From Rhizophagus clarus (lineage: Eukaryota > Glomeromycota > Glomeromycetes > Glomerales > Glomeraceae): DNA of 64,000 nt. The position numbers and the translations under genes were made by a program. Location: contig BLAL01000213.1 of assembly GCA_015698045.1 (NCBI GenBank), positions 124,001 to 188,000 on the forward strand, in the 5' to 3' direction. Numbering within the stretch: position 1 is the stretch's first letter; each line of letters begins with the position of its first letter. Of this stretch, positions 44,703-54,762 are shown one piece after another. The notes beneath the pieces are model-generated. The model was not told the DNA's origin and searched no databases. It was given only the letters and a program-made list of their open reading frames with translations.

Positions 44703-45206
44703 ATGAATAAACTAATCTTGTTGGTTCAAGCTCTCTTATTCCTAATTACTATTTCAGCTGCTATGCCAGCTGATGATAAATTAGCTGACTTATTTTACAA
44801 ACGAAATAATTGTCAATGCACTACCGCCTTCTCGGACTTCGATTCAAGTTCTTCTTCTGGTCCATTCAGGGGTTTCGTCGCCTTTGGTCAAGATGAAAAT
44901 GGTAGCACTACAATCTTTGGCGCTTTCAATCGAGGTTTTAACCCAAATTGCACTTCCGAATTTTTAATCGAAGATGAACGAAATCGTGTCTTATATAATG
45001 TTACAAGTGGATTGAATGTTCAAATAACAAGTGATGGGGGTACAGAAGCTTTCACTCATAGGTTTAGTAATATCAATCTTAACTGTCACAGTAATGGTAT
45101 TCTTCTTGGTGGTCATAATTTACGTGATAAAGTAAAGTATTGTAGCAATAAAAAGTTTGTTGTTAGAAATAATAATCAAAAAGGTTCTCAAAAGGTTTGT
45201 AAATAA
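44703..45206 (+). CDS. Secreted six-cysteine protein with Kex2 site, unit 1 (167 aa)
   Basis: Single exon. Residues 1-20 are a signal peptide (MNKLILLVQALLFLITISAA), followed by a short acidic propeptide (MPADDKLADLFYKR) ending in a Lys-Arg Kex2-type site. The mature part starts NNCQCTTAF, has a Ser-rich patch (DSSSSSGPFRGFVAFGQDE), NGSTTIFGAFNRGFNPNCT, then alternating beta-type sequence (YNVTSGLNVQITSDGG), GILLGGHNLRDKVKYC and a basic C-terminus. Six cysteines remain after processing. Sequons NGS, NCT and NVT suggest N-glycosylation. The start ATG follows the conserved TATA block. It is divergent to the membrane-protein gene. No domain is recognised with confidence; a small beta-barrel secreted ligand or effector is a guess. 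Confidence 0.8.
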   Translation: MNKLILLVQALLFLITISAAMPADDKLADLFYKRNNCQCTTAFSDFDSSSSSGPFRGFVAFGQDENGSTTIFGAFNRGFNPNCTSEFLIEDERNRVLYNVTSGLNVQITSDGGTEAFTHRFSNINLNCHSNGILLGGHNLRDKVKYCSNKKFVVRNNNQKGSQKVCK

Positions 45207-46289
45207 GTTTGCTATAAGATGTAAATCAATATTTTTGTGCGTCATTTATATTAGTCGGGTGTTAGTATTTTTTTTTTTTTTAAAAAAAAAAAATTTAATA
45301 TATAGTACAGTATTATCGTTACTAATATACTGTAGAAGAATTTGTTCCTATTATAGTTTAATACTTACTTTCATAAATTTTTTTTTTTTTTTAAAAAAAA
45401 AAGAAAGATAATAAAATAATGAAATATAACTAAAAAAAATTGTTATGTAACGGGTAACGTTTAGATTACTCCGTATAAATAATTTTTGAATTGTGAAACG
45501 TGGATTTGTCTGCGCCTGACTCTTATGCCATAATTTTATAGTTGGTTAAGATTCCAGATAACATGATTGGCTGATCCCGTGTCGGATAATTTGATCAGCA
45601 GATTTACTAAAAATTTTAAGATCCCGTTAGCCGATGTTTGCTGATATGCTGACTAACATTTGACTAATACTAATAAGTATAGTAAGTGATTAATGTTTAC
45701 TCTTTTTAGTAATAATAATAATTCACAAAATTAAAGTTTTGTAATAAATTTATAAACGTATAGATAGACTGTAAATTCCATAATGTTGCAATGACTGTTT
45801 TGTTTTTGTGAATTTGTAAATTTACAAATAAATCATAAATTTCGCGTTGCGCGAAACAAATGATCAATGCATAATATATTAAAAGAATCAATGTCAATTT
45901 ATAGATGTATGATGTGTCTGCGCCTGTTTTTTACTAAAGAAATTTGGTTTAGTTATGATTTTAATTATTTTAAGATTACAATCAATCAACTGTCTTCCTA
46001 TTTTATCTAATTTTACTTATTAATTTTGTAGGATTCTTTTTTTAGTGATTTCTGTTCTTGCATAGGTTTTCCTTGGATACTGGAAACCGAAGGTAAATTT
46101 TTTTTTTTTTAGATATTTTTGGAATTTGTTTTTTATGTCTGAGATATATCGTATGAAGTCACGCCACAAATTTTATTGATGGATTTTTGTGTTCTAATTT
46201 GTGGCATGGTAAATTTATAAATTTCTTAGTAACGGTTTTCTAATGTTTGGCTTTTAAATGTCTACCCTTATCATGCAATTATTATGAAG

Positions 46290-46530
46290 AAACGAAAATA
46301 TAAGTGTAGAAAAACAAAAAAAAAATGAGTGTAAAAAATGAAAAAGAGATTGTAAAGAAACAAAAAAGTGGGCACAAAGAAACAAATAAAGTAGATGCAA
46401 AAAAATGAAAAAGTAGGTGTAAAGGGATATATTTGAACGAAAAAGATAAGTATAATGGAGCAAAAAAAACAAATGTAATGAAAAAGAAGGTATAAAGAAA
46501 CGAAAGAGAAGATGAAAAAAAAAATTGTTG
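46290..46530. repeat. Purine-rich degenerate repeat
   Basis: The plus strand is built from GAAACAAAAAAGTG, GGTGTAAAG and AAAAATGAAAAAG words of about 20-30 bp. Minus-strand frames across it are F/L/S-rich artefacts. Confidence 0.6.
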
Positions 46531-46556
46531 GTGAAATTTTAAAAACACAAAAATAA

Positions 46557-46677
46557 TAAAAAACCGAAGATCTACCTTAAAAATTAACCGAGCTGGATAA
46601 TGATCGGTACTTGAAGTTAGCCAATCAAATTTAAATAATAAATTATGGCGATGTATATATTGATTAAACCAACTCAT
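46557..46677 (-). pseudogene. Possible retroelement endonuclease fragment
   Basis: The first 40 codons of a minus-strand frame read MSWFNQYIHRHNLLFKFDWL, TSSTDHYPARLIFKVDLRFF before dissolving into low-complexity sequence. The STDH-P pattern recalls the C-terminal catalytic SDH motif of AP-endonuclease-like LINE domains. The match is short and the call is tentative. Confidence 0.25.
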
Positions 46678-47289
46678 TAGTCCCGGTGCGAAGCAACGGG
46701 TGACTGTTAGTTTATTAACTAAAAATCTTTTAACGACCTTTTAGGTCAATCATTGATGATGAAAAATGAAAAATAAATTTCTTCACATTTTCTGAAGATA
46801 CACTATCGATTCAATTTGATAAATCATACATTAATTAAAACTTGCGCAATAATGATTTGGCCGAAATTCATCGAATTTTTATAGAAGTAAATTTATATGT
46901 CGTGGGGAGGACAAAAATTATATCTCCTTTATATATCACGTGATTGTGCATTTAAAAACTGCTTAAATAAGACGCATAAATATATGAATTATTTTTATTA
47001 CTATACGGTCAGCAAGTGATCACCATCAAAATCGCAGAACAAACACATTAACAAACACTTGACAACGTGGTATCAGACGATCTCGTGAAACTATTGATGA
47101 TACATCTTTTCAAAGTCGTAAGTAATAAAGAATAGCCTTTAATAGGAGGTAAATAGGAGGTAAAAATCATCGAAAATTGATTGAAAAAATTAATCAAGAT
47201 ATTTTTTCGAAGTATTAAATGCCATTTAACGATGAATCTGCCGAATTCTTTTTATTCGTACCTTATTCATATTTTCTTATTAATTAATA

Positions 47290-47426
47290 CCGTACCATTC
47301 CGAAATTAAACAACCCCCCGAAAATAAGCAACCCTGGCCTACATTATTGCGATTTTGACCAGAGTTATGACCACTTTGGCCAGAATTAAGTACAAAAAAG
47401 GGTTGTTTAATTTCGGAATGGTACGG
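47290..47426. mobile_element. 137-bp MITE with long perfect TIRs and TA target
   Basis: The ends CCGTACCATTCCGAAATTAA and TTAATTTCGGAATGGTACGG are perfectly inverted; the match runs on through CAACCC / GGGTTG to at least 26 bp. TA flanks both sides (47288-47289 and 47427-47428). Unit 2 has an empty site (TTAATTTGTATAATAAATTT near 55510-55535). The interior repeats TGGCC..A words. It is typical of a Tc1/mariner-related MITE. Confidence 0.85.
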
Positions 47427-48991
47427 TATAATGAATTTTATAATGGCTATAAATAAAAAATGCTATTTCAGTATTAATTGACCATTGTATTCATTTTGGT
47501 TTAAGCTATTAATATGATTATAATATTTACAAAAATTTGGTTTACTTTTTAACTTAATTGTAATAAATGAAATAAAATTTTTATTTATAACTATTGTAAT
47601 GTTTGTTTGTTTTATAATTTATTGTTAAAGACCAGTCACCAGTACATATTATCCCTTAAACGGTAATGCAGTCAAATTTGCCTGCAATTCACTACTATCG
47701 TTTAATTAATAATCATTATTAATCGTTATTAATAGTAAAAAAAAAACGATTTTATTAATCATTCTTAATAGTGAAAAAAAAACGATTTTATTTAATCATT
47801 TTTGATAATAAAAGAAAGCTAACTTTATTAATCGTTTTTATTAATAAAGTAATCCGATTTTTTTTCATAACCATTTAAAGATGTTTTTCTAATAGATGCC
47901 AAATGAATTTTTATTTTTATTTTTTTTTTTGAAGTTTTATTAACAAAACAGTTAATTAAAAATCATTTGTCATTAACTGCTAATAAAATTTTTTAAAAAA
48001 ATGATATTTTTTAAAAATTTAGTTGTGAATAATATACAAATTCCGATTAACCCATAATTCTGCAAAATGATCCACAATTCTGTAGCGGAAATGCAGATTT
48101 TTAGATTTAAAATCCACAATATTTTATTTTAAATTTGAATAACACGTGACATTTAGCCAATAAAATGGAATGAATATCCTTATAACGAATTAACCAATTA
48201 AATTCTGTAAAATTTTCATTGTAATCCTACAACGAATTTGAGGGGAAGGACGGAGAGTTCGTTATATTGAGGGCTGACTGCATATGTATTTTTTATATAA
48301 ACAATATTTATGAATATTATGATAAAGTAAAAAATTAAAAAAAAAATCAAATTTAATGTGATGATCTCTATCATGTTCGCTAAATTAAAGTCCAAAAATT
48401 TATTGATCATAAAAAAAAAAATTACTATTTTGATGTGGAAAGCCTAAAGCGTAATTTTACTCCATGATCCCTGGTTCAATTCATGTTCACCTTAATATTA
48501 ATATTAAAGTTAATATTAATTTAATTTAATTTAATATTAAATTTAAATATAATAATAATTCTTTTGGAAGAAAAAATAATAACATAATTTGATAATGACA
48601 AGGTAACGATGAAAAATCTAAGACCAAAGATCATGATCAGGAAAATTAAATTTAAAATTTAGATGATTAATCACTTATTATAAAATAAAAAGGTTATATG
48701 TTTTATAATTTATAAATACAAGTATAACAGATAATAATTTTATATTTATTTAAGAAAATACAATTTAAGTAATGTTTCTTAAAAAAAAACTATATAATTA
48801 ATACAATATTATCAAAAATAAGGTGGTTCTAAACTTTAGTGTAAGATTCCGAACCATGTGATCATGAATGTGAATCAGTTAAGTGGCTTAGATTATCATA
48901 ATTCACGACCGATAACCTAAGTATCCTACGCGTTCTACGTAATAAGAAAATAATGATGATGACAAATTTAAGAATCGGCATTCTTTAATTA

Positions 48992-51900
48992 TTATTCCTT
49001 CTTTTTTGCCTTAACTTTCTTTAATTTCATGGGTTTTGTAAAAAGACCTAGAATCTTTACAACGGATGTTGTAAGAGTAAGAATGGACAAATAACTAAAA
49101 TCAATCGCTTTACTCAAAAAGTAAACCTATTAGTTTTTTTTAAATTAAATAAATTAACTTGATTAATATTTGATTTAAAAAAAAGTGGCACAAAAATAAA
49201 TTACATACCCTAATAGCTAGGTCGGGCATATTTTTAATAATAACACCAATAATTTCTCCGAAAATAATCCTTTTTTCAAATTTTTTAGATAATTTAACGT
49301 TAAATTTACGTCCACAAAATTCGTAATTAAATATTTCTAGGGCTCCGACTTCAGTTCCTGATAGTGATATCAATAATACGAGAAATGTTTTATGATTTTT
49401 TGAATCTTCTAACCATTTCCTGATCGTAACTTTTTCTTTTGCTTTTTCTTGTTGGCCTCGTGAACCATCTTCTTGACCTTGCAATCCACTTTGTTGATCA
49501 TTTGAATCTTCTATGGCTTTTTCGTCTTCTACAACGGTAAGAAGTTTAAGTGAATCTTCTAACCCTTCTTTTTTTACAAGTTCGCCAAGGATTATGTGAA
49601 CTGCGTATCCTAACTTGATAACATATGGAACTGTCACAAAAAAAACACTAAAAAAAAAATTTATTATTTTTAGCCTTTTTTTAAAAAATTTTTAGTTTGA
49701 TTCAGAAGCTGATATTTACCTCGCAAAAAAAATATTTTTGACACTGCCCGCCTCTATCTTAGCAAAAAGGATGTCCAACACAAATGTCAAAACATTAAAT
49801 CCATATAAATAAATTTTAAAATGGTTACTCTAAAATTAATATATATACATTATGTTAGCATTTGATTTTCAATTAAAATATAGAATGTGGATTTTACCTT
49901 ATCTTCATCATCCTTCCTCTTATTAACCATATTCTTAGATGAACAAAAATTTAAAAAATTGATTAATTCAATTATATCCTCCTTCATTATACGAACAAAA
50001 GATTTTCTAACACTATCACTTGAACCACTTTTTACTTCCATTCTCGCATCATAATATATAGAAACGAAGCAAAGTATGGTCAATATCAAAAAGAATATAA
50101 CTGTTAAAATAAATTGGAATATATTGTCAGAATTCTCATACCACCTTGCTATTTACAGTTTCAAAATAATTATTAAAAAAAAAAGAGAGAGAAAAATTAT
50201 TTAATTTGGTTAAATTTTCATCTGAAAAAATTAAAAAAAATTAAAAACGAATACTTACGAATAGTTATATATCCATAGGTTGATTCTAAATATTTCGAAG
50301 AATTTCCAGATGTAAGAACAGTGATGTCCATATTCTGGATCATAGTATTTAAATCTTTAGCAATTAAATCAGTCTTCCTATCTGATGCAACTTGAGGTTT
50401 TTCAATCTTAATGGATAAAAGATTTTGTTTTGAATCAGTGTCGATTGCAGATCTATAATTGGTGGTTATTCGGTTTGATGCAATAACGAGTGCATTTGCC
50501 AATTCTTGTGTTAAATTATCGAAGAATTCGTGTTGTTGGGTGAAGTTGAGAGTGTTAAAATAAGTGGTTCCGTCTTTGGTCAATGTAATTTTTCCATAAA
50601 CGCCATCAAAGAACAGTTTAATTTTACTTTCTTTTTTTTCTTCTTCTGGAACTGTTTGAAAAATATTTCATTATATAATATAATTCAATTTTATGAACAT
50701 AATTATAAATCACTTACGTGTTGTAAAAGACCAAATATTACTTGATAAACCAAGGAGAGGTTCATTGTATGATAGACTCGATACAAAAGTATTATCAATC
50801 GTAACATAATATGTTGAACCAGGATTATCAAATGTGCTTTCAATTATAGTAACATTAACGGTATTGTTGTTAATTGTTACATAACCTGGGTTTTTTAAAC
50901 CGTTGACGATTTGACGTACAATCCCAGGATTAGTACTTCCATTACTTTGAAAAATTGTAATTGCGCCGTCTGATAAAACAATAGGAACTGTATATGTAAT
51001 TAAAAGGAAAGGAGTTTCATTTGCGATTATATTTTGACCAACGGTCGGATATGTATTACTGAGAAGTACATTATCATAACCATTATCTAGAGTATTTGTA
51101 AAGTTCAAAGAGTTAATAAAAAAAAAGATAAAAAAAATAAAATTCACTATCACCTTACCTTGATAAATTTTAGGCAAATTAGTGGTGATTAAATTCCAAT
51201 TTTGTCCTACTATTGATTGAACCATTACGAGAGTGTTATTTTTTAAAACTTCAGTGGTTTCACTAGAATCTATCTGGGTAGGATATGGAAGGTTCCATTG
51301 AATAAAATTGTCATTTTCATCCAAAACATAACCCCAAGTATCATATGGGGATTGATCATCACTTATATTGGTTTGTTGATTAATGCTATAGAAATAACCT
51401 CCGAATGGTAATGACTGAATTACGAAATCAGGACTGGTAAGTTTACTAATATCTATAATTGTGGGCAGTGTGGCTTCTATATGGTTGACGTTAAATACAG
51501 ATCCTCCTGAAAGATAATTAACTTTAATAAAAATAGAAGCTGCATTTGGATTGGCAGGTTGTATGGTTATCAAACAAATTTGTCCGACTTCCGAATAAGA
51601 GATAACGCAATTAAGGCCAATAATATTTAATAGCATTTTGGATTCATAAAGAATAACTGAGTCTCGCACAATATTGCTTCCATATCCATAATACATGGCG
51701 TAAAGCCCTGTTTGTGAAGCATAAGGGTCCTTGGAGGTTATTGTATTAGGATAAATAAACATATAACCTCCATCTACTGTTGCAACTATAGAAGGTTGTA
51801 CTTGAAGAGCTATAATCGTTGCTGCAACATTGCTAAGGGTCCCGTCTTCATTACTTTACAAAAAGAGAAAATGAATATAAATTAAACCATACATCAAATT

Positions 51901-52613
51901 AAAAATAAAAATTAAATTATAAATTACATTATCCATTGCGTCAAATTAAAATGAGTATAGATATCACTAAAGCCACTCGATATTGGTGCAAAGTAGAGAA
52001 ATCCTTGCTCATTATTAACATTTGGTGTAACAGAAGATTGTTGAGGCGTCCATGTATCATTAGTAACAAGAGAGGGTCCCATTAAAGTTTTACTATTGCC
52101 ATAAAAAAAAAGTACATATTTTGTTTATTTTTCTCCGAAAAGAGTTTAAAGAAAAAGAACAATTCATTCTGACCTGTAAATCTTTCCATTTAAATCAATA
52201 AGCATTAAATAATCAACATAAGTGAGAGGATTATTTTCGTTCTCAGCTTCAGTATAAGTTACTAATATAAAATTATTTTTTTTTGTTTCTATGGCATAAA
52301 GAGTAATAGGACTAAATCCGCTAACGGTACAAAAATTGAAAAATTGTATCCCCAATTCTTCCATTGAAAGATCGATTGGCACAATGGTACCATTGGAATA
52401 AATGACGCGAAATGATATGTTAGTTTCAGAACAATTTCCACCGTCTGAATTATGAACTATTTGCAAAGCTATCGTATTATCTTCATAATACAGAATATCT
52501 CCTATTACAAAATTTGTAGTTTCTTTTTCTGTGTATGTTATAAAATTTGAATTTACTGGTAATGTTGCATATATAATTATTGATAAAAAAATTAAGAGGT
52601 GTTTTAATTTCAT
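48992..52613 (-). CDS. Nine-exon multi-pass membrane protein, unit 2 (998 aa)
   Basis: Exons: 52174-52613, 51928-52092, 51159-51853, 50718-51086, 50259-50651, 49898-50148, 49720-49829, 49209-49647 and 48992-49126. The total is 2997 nt, exactly 998 codons plus stop, with the same intron positions and phases as unit 1. It has the same architecture: signal peptide (LLIFLSIIIYATLPVNS), Asn-rich ectodomain, Ig-like end (STYYVTIDNTF...SNIWSFTT), five or so membrane segments and a charged loop (EKAIEDSNDQQSGLQGQ). Relative to unit 1 it lacks four residues near FCTVSGFSP and two in ITIQPANPNA, and its loop is three residues longer; all indels keep frame. Such frame-preserving indels in all exons argue for selection on the protein. 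It is divergent to the secreted gene at 54262. Confidence 0.8.
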
Positions 52614-52636
52614 TTTGTAGAAATTATAATATTTTC

Positions 52637-52667
<31 letters not shown>

Positions 52668-53518
52668 GAAAGAAAAAAGATTTAAATTTAAAGTTTAAAT
52701 AACAAAACAGTAAAATCTCATTAGGTCAGATAAATACATAGATTTTTTTTTTTATATATTATATAGCAAAAATAAGTTATCTTCATTTTAAATATCTATT
52801 TTGAAAAGGTATTTGAATGTGATTATTCTTTGAATGATAACGCAACTATAAATTCAGAGATGAATATAAAAAATGAATATAATGAGATTAAGTTGATAAT
52901 GGAACGACTGATCAACTTCATAATTTTTTACACTAACAATAATAAAGTAACACCCTAAATATTAATTGGACTAATTTTGCAAATCAGCGACTCCAAATAA
53001 TATTTAAGCTTTAGTTGTATAACTGATGGGTTACTTTATAGTATATAAAAACTATCTGATCAGCCAACATGCAGTGGAGTTATAAATCCGTTAAATGAAT
53101 TTAAATGAATGGACTAATATGGAAGCATGTTTTTTTTTTGTTTTTTGATCTTATCCAAATCAATAATATAATAGGAAAGGTTACATTAGCCCGACAAAAC
53201 AATCGGCTATTTTTATCGTCCTATCAAATTTTTGGTATTGTTTAAAAAATAAAATGATCGGCGAAGGTAGCCTTGTCACTTGCTTTTTTCGGTAAGTTTA
53301 TGGCACGTATTGTATAATATTTTAAAGAACAGGATAGAACAGGATAGAACAGGATCATAGAATTTCCTAAATTTTATTTTTATTTTAATTATTTTGACTT
53401 AATTTAAAAATGGAACGAGGAAACTCTATAGAAAATACAAGAAAGTTTATTTTTTTTTATTTTTATAGGTTAACTTTTATATAATTCATTTCCCTATAAA
53501 AAAGATTTGTGATAAATC

Positions 53519-53620
53519 TGTGCCAAACGTCATTTATTCAAAATTTATACTAAAAAAAATAATATAAATTCGAAAAAACTCTAAACAAATTTCGTATGAT
53601 TGATTGGCCCGTTTGGCACA
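53519..53620. mobile_element. Eroded copy of the TIR element in the unit 2 spacer
   Basis: The left end TGTGCCAAACG and right end CCCGTTTGGCACA are inverted. The interior (CATTTATTCAAAATTTATAC) matches the unit 1 element at 44003-44106, so the insertion predates the split of units 1 and 2. Confidence 0.55.
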
Positions 53621-54184
53621 TTTCTTGATAATCTTTTTTTCTTTTTGATGACATTTTTATAATTCTTTTAATGTTTACTATTATTAGATTCTTCATTTTT
53701 TCATTTACGAATTTTGCACATAGGGTTTGGTTTACTTTATTTAATTCATTTGAATTCATTTAGTTTGTTTATTTAATTTCCCTATATATAATTGATTTAG
53801 TTGCTTTTTATATAATTCGCTTTTTTTTTTCTTTTTTAAAGAAAACATTAACACAAGTTCGCATGTTACGAAATGATCATCATAATAGATCTTATTATGT
53901 TGAACTTATTGGGATTCATTTGACTCATTTATTAAAATGAGCTTGGCATTTTATCATGTAAATAATTCGATTCTCTAAGTCGAAAAAAAAATCATTTTAT
54001 TGGTCAATTACTTTAATATTGTGTTAAAAAAGAAATGAATGAACGTGTGAACATTTATTAAACAACTGATTGAGATTAACGCCAAGTCGATAAAGCCTGA
54101 CAAAGAAGATTATCTGGGTTCAAATTCCGGATACGGTAACTCTTAAATCATTTCCGTAAATAACTCGTATAGATTCTTTGAGAA

Positions 54185-54192
54185 TATAAAAG
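54185..54192 (+). promoter_or_regulatory. TATA box of secreted gene, unit 2
   Basis: TATAAAAG in the same position and context as in unit 1. Confidence 0.65.
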
Positions 54193-54261
54193 CACTCTTT
54201 CTTTTCATCATGGAAAAGTTATATCATTTTTTTTCAAAAAAAAAAAAAAAATTGATTAATT

Positions 54262-54762
54262 ATGAATAAACTAATCTTGGTTCAAGCTCTCTTATTCCTA
54301 ATTACTGTTTCAGCTGCTATGCCAGCTAATGATAAATTAGCTGACTTGTTTTATAAACGAAATAATTGTCAATGCACCACCGCCTTCGCGGACTTTGATT
54401 CAAGTTCTTCTTCTGGGCCTTTCAGGGGCTTTGTCGCTTTTGGTCAAGATGAAAATGGTAGCACTACGATCTTTGGTGCTTTCAATCGAGGCTTTAACAC
54501 AAATTGCACTTACCAATTTTTAATCGAAGATGAACATGATAATATCTTATATGATGTTACAGATGGGTTGGACGTTCAATTGACTGATGATGGGGGTACG
54601 GATGCTTTCTCTCATAAGTTTAGTGATATCAATCTAGACTGCCAAAGCAATGGTATTCTTCTTGGTGGTCATAATTTGCGTGATAAAGTAAAATATTGTA
54701 GCAATAAAAAGTTTGTTGTTAGAACTAAAAATCAAAAGGGTGGTCAGAAAATTTGTCGTTAA
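54262..54762 (+). CDS. Secreted six-cysteine protein with Kex2 site, unit 2 (166 aa)
   Basis: Same plan as the unit 1 paralog: signal peptide (MNKLILVQALLFLITVSAA), propeptide ending FYKR, mature start NNCQCTTAF, Ser-rich patch and six conserved cysteines. The differences are concentrated in the second half. There YNVTSGLNVQITSDGG has become YDVTDGLDVQLTDDGG, and SNINLNC has become SDINLDC, so at least six Asn or Ser residues changed to Asp. The NVT sequon is lost. The C-terminus keeps its basic character (TKNQKGGQKICR). The pattern suggests functional divergence of a secreted ligand-like protein, by inference. Confidence 0.8.
   Translation: MNKLILVQALLFLITVSAAMPANDKLADLFYKRNNCQCTTAFADFDSSSSSGPFRGFVAFGQDENGSTTIFGAFNRGFNTNCTYQFLIEDEHDNILYDVTDGLDVQLTDDGGTDAFSHKFSDINLDCQSNGILLGGHNLRDKVKYCSNKKFVVRTKNQKGGQKICR

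Larger units (their letters stand above)
45449..46710. mobile_element. Insertion of about 1.26 kb present only in unit 1
   Basis: Unit 2 passes directly from the T/A tract after the secreted gene to CTAAAAATCTTTTTAACG (54960-55015), while unit 1 has about 1.26 kb between these points. The insertion is bordered by imperfect direct repeats AACGGGTAACGTTTAG (45449-45464) and AACGGGTGACTGTTAG (46695-46710). A possible endonuclease fragment lies near its right end. This may be a truncated retroelement, though deletion from unit 2 is the alternative. Confidence 0.45.
45207..48991. other. Intergenic DNA between units 1 and 2
   Basis: It begins with the 3' flank of the secreted gene, which has two T/A palindromic tracts (45268-45293 and 45380-45400). 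It then contains a 1.26-kb insertion absent from unit 2, a stretch shared with unit 2 (about 46712-47600 vs 55000-55720) and a MITE. At 47700-47880 it has degenerate AACGATTTTATTAATCATT-type repeats. No complete gene is supported. Confidence 0.5.
52614..54261. other. Divergent promoter region, unit 2
   Basis: The counterpart of 43096-44702, with the same order of conserved blocks. It has a long T/A palindromic tract at 52634-52664, just upstream of the membrane-protein start. The proximal block before the secreted gene (54061-54192) includes GATTATCTGGGTTCAAATTC, which resembles a pol III B box. Confidence 0.6.

Noticed and set aside
46254..46472. Minus-strand F/L/S-rich frames over the purine-rich tract
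   Set aside because: They arise from the degenerate GA-rich repeat. Only the first 40 codons of the overlapping frame were kept as a tentative fragment.
48455..48500. GGTTCAATTC word suggesting a tRNA
   Set aside because: No acceptor, D or anticodon stems can be folded around it.
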